A stretch of 64,000 nt of DNA from Actinacidiphila sp. DG2A-62 (GCF_035825295.1 NZ_JAYMGI010000002.1:3973001-4037000); one strand, 5' to 3'. Shown: positions 18,988-28,042, numbered from the stretch's first letter. The notes: generated from the letters alone by a model not told the origin. A program made the numbers and translations.

Positions 18988-20247
18988 TCACGGGCTGCTG
19001 AAGTGGATCACGGCGTACGCGCCGCTGGTGCGCCACGTCCGGCCGCTCGCGTCGAGCCCGGCGACCGTTTGCGGGTCCAGTCCCACCGCGACGTCGCACT
19101 TCATCGTGCGCAACGCCACCAGCGGCCCCGGAAAGTACGACGTGAGCCGGGCGAACGGCGTGGTGGCCGGCCACGTCCGGTCGCCCACCAGGCGCCGGTA
19201 GTTGAGGTCGCCCTTGGCGATGGTCACCGTGGCGGCGGCCAGTTCGGCGCGCAGGTCGTCGGGCATGTCGGCGTACGGAAGCGGCGCGCACGCGAACGGA
19301 TGTGCGCGCACGGTCAGCCGGCCGTGCGCCACCGCCTCCCGCAGCCGTGCGCCGACCCGGCCCGCGTGTCCCGGCGCCTGGGTGATGCGCCGCAGGCAGT
19401 CGGCCACGTCCGCGGTCGTCGCGTCGGACACGAAGTACGGGTACGGCTTCACGTGCAGCACGACCGCGGCCGCGCGACGGGTCTGCAGCAGGTGGTCGGC
19501 GAGCAGCAGGTCGGGGATCAACTCGCGGCCGGCGTTGTCGGCGAGCACGCAGACGGTCGCGGGCGCGGGCCCCGCGGGCGCTGCGTGACCCCCGGGCGGC
19601 CGGGGGTGTCGCAGGTGACGCCAGAGCGCGTCGCTGTCGTCGGCGACGACGCGTTCCGAGCCGGGGTCGGCCGCGGAGTGGGACGCGGCCCGGGAGGAGA
19701 GGCGGAAGCCCAGGTCGGCGCGGTTGCCCCACAGCGCTCCGGTGAGCAGGGCCCGGTCCTGCTCCTCGGGCGGCATCGCCGCCACCTCGTCCAGCGCGGC
19801 CAGCTCCTCCTCGACCTCGGGGCCGCTCAACTCCGCGCGCTTGAACGGCCCGAACGGATCGATGCCCTGCCACGCCCCGGGCCCGAAGTAGCCAACGGCC
19901 TCCAGCAGCCTGCGGTAGAAATAGCTCTCCGCCCACAGGAACGGCACCTCGTACCACGGCCGGCCCACGTGCTCCCGGCCCCATTCGGCCCACCGGTCCG
20001 CATCGTGCGACCCGGCCGGCAGCGGGGCGACGACGCCTCCGGCGATCTCCTCCAGCAGCGCGTCCAGCCTCCGCTGCTGCTCCGGCGGATACGCGGTGGC
20101 CTCGCGCACCTGCCGGATCAGCGCGGGATGCCGCTCCGCCAGTACCGACCGGGCGAACGACCCTTCCTCCGCGCCCGTGATCACCGCCGCGCCGGTGTCC
20201 TCACCCGCCACCCCGACCGCCTCCGTCCACTCCGTCCGAGTGTCCAC
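18988..20247 (-). CDS. DUF89/ARMT1-like damage-control phosphatase
   Basis: The product has up to 419 residues. The metal-binding motif of the DUF89 family is seen as VCVLADNAGRELIPDLLLAD and, later, TIAKGDLNYRRLVGD. These proteins are metal-dependent phosphatases that act on damaged or surplus phosphometabolites (family III members include human ARMT1); the exact substrate here is unknown. The middle WYEVPFLWAESYFYRRLLEA is typical of the ARMT1-like group. The GTG start at 20247 lies within a 17-bp tandem repeat, so translation may start later, for example near the GSFARSVL segment. The gene sits beside a HEAT-repeat protein and an ADP-ribosylglycohydrolase. Confidence 0.82.
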   Translation of the reverse strand: MDTRTEWTEAVGVAGEDTGAAVITGAEEGSFARSVLAERHPALIRQVREATAYPPEQQRRLDALLEEIAGGVVAPLPAGSHDADRWAEWGREHVGRPWYEVPFLWAESYFYRRLLEAVGYFGPGAWQGIDPFGPFKRAELSGPEVEEELAALDEVAAMPPEEQDRALLTGALWGNRADLGFRLSSRAASHSAADPGSERVVADDSDALWRHLRHPRPPGGHAAPAGPAPATVCVLADNAGRELIPDLLLADHLLQTRRAAAVVLHVKPYPYFVSDATTADVADCLRRITQAPGHAGRVGARLREAVAHGRLTVRAHPFACAPLPYADMPDDLRAELAAATVTIAKGDLNYRRLVGDRTWPATTPFARLTSYFPGPLVALRTMKCDVAVGLDPQTVAGLDASGRTWRTSGAYAVIHFSSP

Positions 20248-20275
20248 TCCGTTTGACTGTCCACTCCGTCCGGCT
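20225..20275. repeat. Three tandem 17-bp repeats at the 5' end of the DUF89 gene
   Basis: Units starting at 20225, 20242 and 20259 share GTCCACTCCGT followed by six variable bases; a fourth, partial unit starts at 20276. They cover the annotated start of the DUF89 gene, so they are either a repetitive N-terminus or direct-repeat regulator sites in its leader. Confidence 0.6.
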
Positions 20276-20449
20276 GTCCGCCTCGGCCGCCCCGGCCTTT
20301 CGGACCTTCCTGACCGTCTCGGCGGCGTGGGACGTCCAGGCCCCGGCCGCCCGTTCCGCGGGCCGTACCACCGTAAGGGCCCGCCTGGTCGGACATGTGC
20401 GGCGGCACGGTGGGCGGCCGGTCCCCGAGCCGGGGTGTGGCGCCCGGGG

Positions 20450-23400
20450 CTACTCGGTTGTCGTGGTGACGGCCAGGGCGGCGTCGCGGACGTCGGGGTC
20501 GGGGTGGACGCGGAGGGTGCGCAGGCGGGCTCGCCACGCGGGGGGCCAGCCGGTGCGGACGCCGAGGGCGTGGGTGAGGGCGACGGCGAACAGGCCGGTG
20601 GCGTGGTGGGGGGTGGCGGTGAGGTGGTCGACGGCGGTGAGCAGAATCTCGGGCCGGCCGGGGCGGCGCGCGGTGGAGAGGCGGTGGCGGAGCGTCTCCG
20701 CGGTGCGTGCGGCCAGGGCCTGGCCTATGTGCAGGGTGGCCAACTGGTCCAGGGCCGCGTGGAGTCGGGTGGGCGGGGCGTCGAGGTCGAGGGCGGCGGC
20801 CTGGAGGCGGGTGCCGTGCGGGACGAAGTCGGGGGTCCGGGACAGCAGTTCGGAGGCGCGCAGTGCCGCCTCGCGGTGGTGGGCGGTCGCGCCCATCGTG
20901 GCACCGGCCGCCAGGCGTGCGACGAGGTGGTCGACCCGCTGACGTGCGGGGCGGTCCCGGTCGGCGTCCGCGTCGAGTCCACGGGCGGCGGCTTCGGCGT
21001 CCGCGGTCGTGAGCCGGGTGAGCGCGTCCAGCAGCGGAGCGTCGCCCTCGGGGGCGGCAGTCAGCGCGACCAGGCCGTCCGCCGCCGCCCGCCAGGCCGA
21101 ACGCCGGTCCAGGTCGACCACCCTGGCCAGCAGCAACGCCGCCGCCTCGGGATACCACGGTGCCCAGCGGGCGAGTTGGGTCGTCGCGCTGTCTGCGGTC
21201 TCGGTGTCGCTGCTGTCCGCGACCCGGCCCACCAGGCGGGCGTAGGCGGGGCGGTCGCCGTCCTGAAGGTCGTACGGCTGGACGCGCAGCACAGCGGCCT
21301 GGACGACCGGTGGCCCGTCCACGGCGCGTTCCAGCAGCTGTCGGGCGGCGGGCGCGCGCAGGAGGCCGACGGCCGCCGGCACGCATGCGGCGCGTACGTC
21401 CGGATGCTGTCCGAGCAGCGCGTATGCCTCGGCCACGACGGCCGCGGCGGTGTCGATGGGCAGTCGGGAGGCGGCGAGCCGCACCAGTTCCTTGCGGCTG
21501 GTGACCTTGGCCGTCGGCGCGGCGGGAGCGTGGCCGGCTCCGGGAGTGCGGTCGGTCGCGAGGGCGCCACCAGCCGTGGGCGCGGTGCCGGGCGGGGCGA
21601 CGGGTGTGACGCTGTCCGAGGAGGCCAGGATCTCGGTCGAGTGCGCGGCGCCGGGCGGGGCCGCGGGGCTGGTACCGGGGGTCGCGTCCGTCACCTCCGC
21701 GAGCGCCCCCGGCAACAGCACCGCGCGCAGTTCGCTTTCCAGCTCCGTCGGGGCGATGAACCGCGACACGCGTGTCGTCGCGTAGAGGGCGACGCGCGCA
21801 CGGTCGTGGCCGGCGTGGGCCAGCAGCAGCGGGAGGGCGTCGGCCGGGCGGTCGGTCCAGGCGAGCGCGCCGAGTGCGGCTTCGGCGAGGACCGTGTCCG
21901 GGGAGCCGGCGTAGCGGCGGGCGATGTCCGCGCCGTGGGCGGGGATGGTCGCGGCCGCGCGGATGTGCGCCGCCCGGGTGTGCTTGGGGAGCGAGGCGTC
22001 ATCGGCGGCGCGTGCCAGGAGACGTGCCGCGGCGGCCTGTTGGCGGGGCAGCCAGCGGGCGGAGTCGGCGACGGGCGGCAGCCAGCGGGAGTCGGCGACC
22101 AGGAAGCGGCCGTACGGCGGGGTGTCGCCGAGGACGATGTCGAGCAGGTCGGTGCGGCGGCGGGTGAGGACGCGCAGGACCGGGGCGAGGACTGCGGCGG
22201 AGCGGTCGACGTCCAGCACGCGTGCGACGCGCGCGTCCCTGGCGGAGGGGTCGTCCAGCCACAGGTCCACGGCTTGGCGGGCGGTGGTGACGCCGCCGGA
22301 GCGGAAGGCCTGCCACAGGAGTTCCTGCAGCTGCGGCATGTGGTGGGCGCGGCGGCCGAGGGCGCGGGCGAGCGACAGCGCCAGCGAGTGGTCCGCCTTT
22401 TTCGCGCCCGCGTCCAGCCAGGGCCGCAGCGCGTCGAATACCTGGAACTCCTGGCCACGGCGCAGCATGGTGTGGAGGCGGCCGAGGTCGGCGCCCCCGG
22501 TGTGTCCCGACAGGCGGGTCAACGTCGTCAACGCCCAGGCCACCAGCGGTTGTCCGCCGCCGACCGCGTGCTCGCGCAGCACCGCGAGCGCGAGGTCGGA
22601 CAGTGCGCGCCGGGTGCGGTAGGAGCTGTCGCGGGCCTCGATCGCGTCGACGGCGATGCGGTCGAGCAGCGCGGTGTCCGCATCGGCGAACAGGCTCGGC
22701 GGGACCTTCGCGAGAGTGTCGAGGGCGGGCCCGCGGACCGGTTCCTGCTCGTTGCGCAACCGCTGCAGGTCCTCCAGCAGAGCGGCGACGGCCGCGGCCT
22801 CACCGGACCTGGCGGCGTTGCGGACCAGCAGCGGGTACGCCACCGCGCGGTCCTCGGCGGCCGGGCGGCGGGTCGCGGCCAGGAGCCGCGGCCGGGCCTC
22901 CGTGACCGGCAGATACGCGACAGGCGCGAGGGCCGCGTCCCAGGAGGCGCCGCGCTCGTCGGCCTGCACGGCCATCCGGCGTGCCTCGGCCTGTGCGCGC
23001 CGGCGTGGCAGTGCGTCGAGGACGGCGTCCGCGAGACTGCTGCGGCTCAGATCCTGCCCGGCGGTCACCGTGTCGTAGAACGCCTCGCGGCGCGACGGCG
23101 GCAGCGCTCGCAACAGAAGGACGAGGGAGTCCGGGGTGTCGCGCCACGCCCGGCCCAGGTCGGCCAGTTCGGGTGTCCCCGCGCGCGCGAGCCGCCCGAG
23201 TGCGCTGCGGGAGAACAGGCCGCGCGCGGGAGCGGTCGACCGGTCCGGCGCGGTGACCAGCGCGATCGTCCGCCCGGGAGCGGCCTTGAGGAGCACGCCG
23301 AGGCAGTCACGCACGGGCGCGGGCAGGTGCGGCGGGCAGTGCGCTTCCAGCAGGTCGAGGACGCGATGCGGGCGGGCCCTGGCGGTGGCGGCGAACACGT

Positions 23401-24187
23401 CAGCGTTGCGCGCCCACCATGTCGTACGCAACGGTGCCGGGAGGTCGGCGAGTTGGCGGGCGACCTCGTCGAGCAGCAGGTCGGGGTGGGCGCGGCCGAG
23501 TGCGTGCCACCGGGTGACCGCGGGGAACAGCCGCGGCAGCAGGACCCGTACGGTCTCCGCTCCGCAGGCCGGCAGCAGCCGCGCGGCCTCCTCGTCGCCC
23601 CACGTGTCCGCCAGCGAGGCGACCAGCCGCTCGGCGAGAGCGCTGCGGCGGCCGGCCACGACCGCTCTCGCGATGCGCCGGCGTACCGCGGCCGGGGCGT
23701 CCCGCATGGCCCGTTCGAGCGCGTCGTCACTGATCGGAAGGCTCGACGCGGCGCTGAGCGCGGTGGCGCGCACAGCGGCGTCGGGGTCGGTGAGACGTGC
23801 CTCAAGAAAGTCGACGTCGCCGACGATCGTCGCGGCCACGACCGCGAGCCGGCGTCCGTACGGGTCCCGGACGTCCAGCTCGTCCAGATACGGCCGGATC
23901 CCGCTCGCGTCCGCGGTGTCTCCGGCCTGTTCGCGCGCCAGCTCCCGTGCCCATACCGCGAGCGCTCGTGCACGCGCGGGATAGGCAAGCGGATCGAGCG
24001 CGGCGTACAGCGCGTCCACGACGGCACGAGGACCGCCGGACCGCCGCCCGGCACGCGCACGGCCGAGGCCGATGCGCCCACCGAGGCCGCCACGATCGCG
24101 CGGATCACGGGAAGCGCCGGCGTCGCGCCGAGCGCGGCGGTCACGCGGCTCACCCGCGTTGCTGGGGTACTGCTCACGACTGGACAT
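20450..24187 (-). CDS. Giant HEAT/ARM-repeat-like protein, hypothetical
   Basis: ATG 24187 (or 24196) is chosen; the frame stays open to 24373 but is Arg-rich nonsense there. The product is about 1245 residues, almost wholly alpha-helical, with repeating helix pairs. Examples are DPDAAVRATALSAASSLPI and APAAVRRRIARAVVAGRRSA, then many AxxLLxRxV-type repeats, as in HEAT/ARM solenoids. There is no catalytic motif, signal peptide or membrane helix. A Pro/Ala/Thr-rich insert lies near the region at 21,500-21,700. The gene diverges from the ADP-ribosylglycohydrolase gene (299 bp apart). A scaffold or protein-binding role is likely by fold, but nothing more can be said. Confidence 0.7.
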   Translation of the reverse strand: MSSREQYPSNAGEPRDRRARRDAGASRDPRDRGGLGGRIGLGRARAGRRSGGPRAVVDALYAALDPLAYPARARALAVWARELAREQAGDTADASGIRPYLDELDVRDPYGRRLAVVAATIVGDVDFLEARLTDPDAAVRATALSAASSLPISDDALERAMRDAPAAVRRRIARAVVAGRRSALAERLVASLADTWGDEEAARLLPACGAETVRVLLPRLFPAVTRWHALGRAHPDLLLDEVARQLADLPAPLRTTWWARNADVFAATARARPHRVLDLLEAHCPPHLPAPVRDCLGVLLKAAPGRTIALVTAPDRSTAPARGLFSRSALGRLARAGTPELADLGRAWRDTPDSLVLLLRALPPSRREAFYDTVTAGQDLSRSSLADAVLDALPRRRAQAEARRMAVQADERGASWDAALAPVAYLPVTEARPRLLAATRRPAAEDRAVAYPLLVRNAARSGEAAAVAALLEDLQRLRNEQEPVRGPALDTLAKVPPSLFADADTALLDRIAVDAIEARDSSYRTRRALSDLALAVLREHAVGGGQPLVAWALTTLTRLSGHTGGADLGRLHTMLRRGQEFQVFDALRPWLDAGAKKADHSLALSLARALGRRAHHMPQLQELLWQAFRSGGVTTARQAVDLWLDDPSARDARVARVLDVDRSAAVLAPVLRVLTRRRTDLLDIVLGDTPPYGRFLVADSRWLPPVADSARWLPRQQAAAARLLARAADDASLPKHTRAAHIRAAATIPAHGADIARRYAGSPDTVLAEAALGALAWTDRPADALPLLLAHAGHDRARVALYATTRVSRFIAPTELESELRAVLLPGALAEVTDATPGTSPAAPPGAAHSTEILASSDSVTPVAPPGTAPTAGGALATDRTPGAGHAPAAPTAKVTSRKELVRLAASRLPIDTAAAVVAEAYALLGQHPDVRAACVPAAVGLLRAPAARQLLERAVDGPPVVQAAVLRVQPYDLQDGDRPAYARLVGRVADSSDTETADSATTQLARWAPWYPEAAALLLARVVDLDRRSAWRAAADGLVALTAAPEGDAPLLDALTRLTTADAEAAARGLDADADRDRPARQRVDHLVARLAAGATMGATAHHREAALRASELLSRTPDFVPHGTRLQAAALDLDAPPTRLHAALDQLATLHIGQALAARTAETLRHRLSTARRPGRPEILLTAVDHLTATPHHATGLFAVALTHALGVRTGWPPAWRARLRTLRVHPDPDVRDAALAVTTTTE

Positions 24188-24485
24188 GCGAGACATTGTG
24201 CTGCGCACCGCCCGCCGAGCCGCACAAGTTTTCCACAGGCTCCGTCGTACGGTCCTATCAACCGACACAACGCTCGACCGCGCCCGCCCCCGCCTGTCCG
24301 GCCCGACCGCCCGCCACCCGGACGCTCGCGGCCCCGACCACCGCATCGCCCGACCACCGCATCGCCCGACCACTGCGTCGCCCGACGACCGCCCCCCGCC
24401 CGGTCACCGCGCCTCTCACTCCGCGGCCGTCGCCCGCGTGAGGTACACATGGGCGAACGGGGAGACCCGCGGGGAGGAGACCGAC

Positions 24486-25496
24486 GTGAGGCGTGCGGCG
24501 ACTGGCGCACTGGTGGGGTTGGCGATCGGGGACGCGATGGGCTTCCCGACCGAGTTCAACGGCATGGCGGAGATCGCGGCGAAGTCCGGTCCTTGGCGCG
24601 AGATGACGCTGCCGCTCGCCTGGGGGCGGGCGTACGTCACCGACGACACGCAGATGACGCTGGCACTGGGCGAGGGGCTGGTCGCGGCGCTGGCCGAAGG
24701 GCCGTTGACACCGGAGCGCATGGAGTGGCCGGTGCGGGAGCGCTTCGTCGCCTGGAGCGTCTCACCGGACAACAACCGCGCGCCCGGAGCCACCTGCCTG
24801 CGCGCGTGCGAGGCGCTCGGCGCCCGCGGCCCCTGGCAGGAGGCGAGCCAGATCGGTTCCAAGGGCTGCGGCGCGAACATGCGGGTCGCGCCGCTGGGCC
24901 TGGTGCCCGGACTGGACGAGGAACAGCAGGGCGGCGCGGCCCAGTTGCAGGCCGCCCTCACCCACGGCCACCCCACCGCGCTCGCCGCCGCCGATCTGAC
25001 GGCCCACGCCGTACGGCTGTTGGCCGCGGGCGTCGCGCCCGCCGAACTGCTGCCCGCGCTCACCGACCACGCCCACCGCAATCGCGACCGCTACCGCGTC
25101 GAGTGGCTCGGCGACCTGGTCTCCCACGCGCACGACGCGGACCCCGCGGCCTTCGCCGCGCGCGGCTGGGACGAGTGCCTGACCGCGCTCGACCGCCTCG
25201 CGGCCGCGCTGCGCTCGCCCGACGTCGAAGCCGATCCGTGCGAGGCCACAGGCGCCGGATGGATCGCCGAGGAGGCGCTGGCCACCGGTCTGTACTGCTT
25301 CCTCCTGCTGCCCGACGACGCGGCGGCGGTCGTGCGCCGGGCCGCGTACTCCTCCGGCGACTCCGACTCCATCGCCGCCCTGGCCGGTGCCTTCGCAGGC
25401 GCTCACCTGGGCGCGGACGCCTGGCCGGCGGAGTGGGTCGAGGTCATCGAGTACCGGGACCGTCTGCTGGCCCTCGGCGCGGCCTGGGACGTCTGA
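24486..25496 (+). CDS. ADP-ribosylglycohydrolase (DraG family)
   Basis: GTG 24486 follows GGGGAGGAGACC; the upstream part of this frame overlaps the promoter region and is not protein-like. The 336-residue protein has the DraG family pattern. It opens GALVGLAIGDAMGFPTEF, has the metal-binding TDDTQMTLALGEG, NRAPGATCLRAC, SKGCGANMRVAPLGLV, and the C-terminal GDSDSIAALAGAFAGAHLG with the second set of Asp ligands. All expected Mg-binding Asp residues are visible. By family it removes ADP-ribose from proteins or small substrates. It is divergent from the HEAT-repeat gene and near a DUF89 phosphatase, which could together deal with ADP-ribose or phosphosugar damage; that link is inference. Confidence 0.92.
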   Translation: MRRAATGALVGLAIGDAMGFPTEFNGMAEIAAKSGPWREMTLPLAWGRAYVTDDTQMTLALGEGLVAALAEGPLTPERMEWPVRERFVAWSVSPDNNRAPGATCLRACEALGARGPWQEASQIGSKGCGANMRVAPLGLVPGLDEEQQGGAAQLQAALTHGHPTALAAADLTAHAVRLLAAGVAPAELLPALTDHAHRNRDRYRVEWLGDLVSHAHDADPAAFAARGWDECLTALDRLAAALRSPDVEADPCEATGAGWIAEEALATGLYCFLLLPDDAAAVVRRAAYSSGDSDSIAALAGAFAGAHLGADAWPAEWVEVIEYRDRLLALGAAWDV

Positions 25497-25543
25497 TCTG
25501 CGGACGCGTGCCGGTGGGCGCGCCGGAGGTCGGGCCGCGGACT

Positions 25544-26029
25544 CTAGCCGCGGCGGCGTGAGATCAGCAGCCAGGCTGCCGCGGCTGCGGCTGCGGCTGC
25601 GGTGATCGTCAGGGTGACCGCGGCGGTTCCGGCCGAGGCGCCGCCCGGGCGGTCCTCGGCGCGGGAGCCGCCGGCCGGTTCGTCGGCGGGGGCTTCGGGG
25701 CGGGACGCGGAGGCTCCGAAGCCCGCGTAGGGGCCTGCCTTGAGGAAGTCGCGGGCGCCTTGCACCGACAGCACGGACGCGAAGGACTGCAGGGAGCCGA
25801 TCGAGGCCAGAGAGAGTCCGGAGCCGATCGAACCGATCGACAGGGAGGAGCCGATCGAACCGATCGACAGCGCGCTGCCCACCGAGCCGATGGACAGCAC
25901 CGAGCCGACCGAGCCGATGGACAGGAAGGAGTCGTGCGACCACAGCGAGAGCGCGGAGGGCGCGGACGCCCTGGGGACGCCGGACGCACGGGTGGAGGCG
26001 CCGACTCCTGGTACCGGGTTCACGGTCAT
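25544..26029 (-). CDS. SIGS-repeat protein with C-terminal membrane anchor, hypothetical
   Basis: The product has 161 residues. Residues ~34-80 are a run of nine-residue repeats of the form xLSIGSxGS (five close copies, then decaying), encoded by 27-bp repeats. The regular small/hydrophobic alternation suggests a beta-helix or beta-roll. A Pro/Glu-rich linker follows, then a hydrophobic segment (TAAVTLTITAAAAAAAAAWL) and a short positive tail (ISRRRG), which indicates a C-terminal membrane anchor. The protein has no N-terminal signal peptide. It lies 4 bp downstream of the acetyltransferase gene on the same strand, so the two are probably cotranscribed. Function unknown. Confidence 0.7.
   Translation of the reverse strand: MTVNPVPGVGASTRASGVPRASAPSALSLWSHDSFLSIGSVGSVLSIGSVGSALSIGSIGSSLSIGSIGSGLSLASIGSLQSFASVLSVQGARDFLKAGPYAGFGASASRPEAPADEPAGGSRAEDRPGGASAGTAAVTLTITAAAAAAAAAWLLISRRRG
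25790..25927 (-). repeat. 27-bp coding repeats of the SIGS protein
   Basis: Five near-identical 27-bp units around GATCGAACCGATCGACAG-type sequence encode the xLSIGSxGS repeats. Such repeats can change in copy number without breaking the frame. Confidence 0.7.
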
Positions 26030-26033
26030 ACCG

Positions 26034-26693
26034 TCATCCTGCCGTGCGCGGCCGCGGTTCGCGCCACATGGGCAACATCCGCGGCCCGTCCGGCAGGTCG
26101 ACCGTCCGGCTGTCGAGGTGGAAGCCCAGGCGTTCGTACAGCCTGCTGCTGCGCACGCTGCTCGCCTCCAGATAGGCGTACCGGCCCTCGCGGTCGCAGC
26201 GTTCGAGCGTGCTGTTGATCAGTGCCGCTCCGACGCCCCGGCCGCGCTGGTCGGGCGACACCGCGATCAGCATCAGGTATTCGTGCGGGCGGTCGGCCGG
26301 GTGGTTCGCGTCGAGGATGAGGGAGATCTGCTCGACGCGCTCGTTGTCGGGGTCGACCGCCTCGCGCAGCGCACGCGCGGCGGCCCTGCCGGCGTCCTCG
26401 CCGTGGCCGCCTTGGGCGCCGCCGTCAACCGCGGCATCGGCGGCACCGGCGGCGTCCGGACCGGGCATCGAGAACCACAGTGCGACACCCGAGCCGTCCT
26501 CCGTCATGTCCACGTAGCCGTCCGCGAGTGCCGCGTCGAGGAACGCGCCCATCATCGTGCCGTGGTGGCGCCGGCGGCGCTCGGGGTCGGGGAAGATCCA
26601 GGTGCTCACCGGATCGTGGTAGAACCCCTCGTCCAGCAGCCGCGTCAGCGCCTCGCGGTCGCCTTCCCCTGCCCTGCGGATCGCCACACCCAT
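26034..26693 (-). CDS. GNAT-family N-acetyltransferase
   Basis: The product has 219 residues. The GNAT fold is indicated by the N-terminal VAIRRAGEGDREALTRLLDE, the acetyl-CoA pyrophosphate loop QRGRGVGAALI at residues 149-158 after a YLMLIAVSP strand, and the C-terminal SRLYERLGFHLDSRTVDLPD. An Ala/Gly-rich insert occupies residues ~80-105. The arrangement resembles the antibiotic/polyamine-type acetyltransferases with a long FxxGFYHDPVSTWIFPD N-terminal loop, common in Streptomyces. The substrate is unknown. It ends 4 bp before the SIGS-repeat gene, so they form a likely operon. Confidence 0.88.
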   Translation of the reverse strand: MGVAIRRAGEGDREALTRLLDEGFYHDPVSTWIFPDPERRRRHHGTMMGAFLDAALADGYVDMTEDGSGVALWFSMPGPDAAGAADAAVDGGAQGGHGEDAGRAAARALREAVDPDNERVEQISLILDANHPADRPHEYLMLIAVSPDQRGRGVGAALINSTLERCDREGRYAYLEASSVRSSRLYERLGFHLDSRTVDLPDGPRMLPMWREPRPRTAG

Positions 26694-26791
26694 CGCCGCC
26701 TTCCCGCCCTTCGTGCGCTTCGATGCCGTCCCGAACGGCCGACGGTCCGTCGGCGCCGTTCAACCGATCATGTGCGTACGGCGGTTGCAGC

Positions 26792-27937
26792 CTAGACGCT
26801 ACGGCCGGAGGGCGCTCCCGCGCGCGGGAGCGCCCTGTCCGCAGCCGCATCTGTGAGGGCGTCATCTGTGAGGGCGTCGGTTCGCGCCTCCAGGGCGTGC
26901 AGCACGGCGACCATGTCCGCGTCGGCGAGGCCCAGGCCGACCGTCTCGGCGAAGAGCGCGTGGCACACGTCGAGCAGTGGCGACGCCAGGGCGGCGTCCC
27001 GGGCCGCCTCGGCGATCAGCCTGTTGTTCTTGAGCACGTCGAGCGCCGCCGCCTGGACGGAGAAGTCGCGGTCACGCAGTTTCGGCGCCTTCATACGGGA
27101 GACGCCGCTCGCCATCGGCCCCGCGTCCACGACGGCGAGGAAGCGCTCGCGGTCCAGCCCGTGCCGGTCGGCGAAGTGGAACGCCTCGGTGAGGCCGGTG
27201 ACCATGGTGATCAGGAACAGGTTCACGGCCAGCTTCATCAGCAGACCGGAAGGCGCGGCCGTGCCGCACACGAACGACTCGCGGCACATCGGCGCCAGCA
27301 GCGGCCGTACCTGCTCGACCGCGTCGGGCGGCCCGGCCAGCATCGCGACCAGCGCTCCTGCCTCCGCCGGCACCCGCGAACCGGAGACCGGGCACTCGAC
27401 GTACGTCCCGCCCGCCGCGCGCACCCGCGCCTCCAGGTCGCGGGACCACCCGGGCGCGGTGGTGCCCATGTGCACGACGACGCGGCCGCGGACGCTCGCC
27501 GGGGAGCCGCCGAGGACCTCGCCCAGGACCTCGTCGACGGCCTGCTCGTCCGCCAGCATCAGCAGGACGACGCCGCAGCGCCGGAACACCTCCGCGGGCG
27601 TCGCCGCCACGTGGGCGCCGGCCGCGCGCAGCGGCTCCGCGCGGGCGGCCGTGCGGTTCCACACGGTGAGCGGGGTGCCGGCGCGCGCGAGGTTGAGGGC
27701 CATCGGGAACCCCATCACGCCGAGCCCGAGGAAGCCCACCTCGACCGCGGAGCCTGATGCGACGGGGTGTGCCTGCTCCTGCCGGCGTGCCTGCTCCTGC
27801 CCGTCCGCCTGCTCATGCGGGTGTGCCTGCTCATGCCGGTCCGCGTGCTCATGCCGACCTGACTCCTCATGCCGGTCCGGCTGCCCGCCCGGTCCCGACT
27901 GCCCGCTCGGGTCCGGTCCTGTGACCTGTCCGTTCAC
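26792..27937 (-). CDS. NAD(P)-dependent 3-hydroxyisobutyrate/6-phosphogluconate dehydrogenase-family enzyme
   Basis: GTG 27937 has GGCAGGAG at good spacing. The 381-residue product starts with an unusual ~75-residue extension rich in His, Gln and Glu ([16 protein letters not shown]-type repeats). The Rossmann fold follows as [20 protein letters not shown] with GxGxxG. Family hallmarks after it are [20 protein letters not shown] (substrate-binding loop) and [22 protein letters not shown], containing the catalytic Lys. Known members oxidise small beta-hydroxyacids with NAD(P)+, and imine reductases belong to the same superfamily. The His-rich extension might bind metal. The gene diverges from an acetyltransferase/TetR operon across an intergenic region with two operators, so it may belong to that regulon. 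Confidence 0.85.
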   Translation of the reverse strand: MNGQVTGPDPSGQSGPGGQPDRHEESGRHEHADRHEQAHPHEQADGQEQARRQEQAHPVASGSAVEVGFLGLGVMGFPMALNLARAGTPLTVWNRTAARAEPLRAAGAHVAATPAEVFRRCGVVLLMLADEQAVDEVLGEVLGGSPASVRGRVVVHMGTTAPGWSRDLEARVRAAGGTYVECPVSGSRVPAEAGALVAMLAGPPDAVEQVRPLLAPMCRESFVCGTAAPSGLLMKLAVNLFLITMVTGLTEAFHFADRHGLDRERFLAVVDAGPMASGVSRMKAPKLRDRDFSVQAAALDVLKNNRLIAEAARDAALASPLLDVCHALFAETVGLGLADADMVAVLHALEARTDALTDDALTDAAADRALPRAGAPSGRSV

Positions 27938-27997
27938 GTCCGCCGCTCCTGCCGCTCGCCCAGGCGCGCGGCACCGCGCCGTGGTGCCGCCTTGCCG

Positions 27998-28042
27998 ATT
28001 ATGACGGTCGTCATAATACTGGTCGCTATGACGACGGTCATA
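27998..28042. promoter_or_regulatory. Twin palindromic operators (TATGACnnnnGTCATA) between divergent genes
   Basis: Site 1 (27998-28017) is a perfect inverted repeat with arms ATTATGAC and GTCATAAT around GGTC. Site 2 (28027-28042) has arms TATGAC and GTCATA around GACG. Their centres are 27 bp apart. Site 2 covers the start codon of the acetyltransferase gene. The tetrameric spacing and palindromy are typical of TetR-family operators, and a TetR gene is the second gene of the operon. Binding would repress that operon and perhaps the divergent dehydrogenase. Confidence 0.7.

Noticed and set aside
20096-25561. Very long plus-strand open frame (1821 residues) opposite the HEAT-repeat gene
   Set aside because: It is rich in Gly/Arg/Ala without domain patterns, and covers the divergent promoter and the start of the ADP-ribosylglycohydrolase. 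High GC keeps frames open; it is a shadow.
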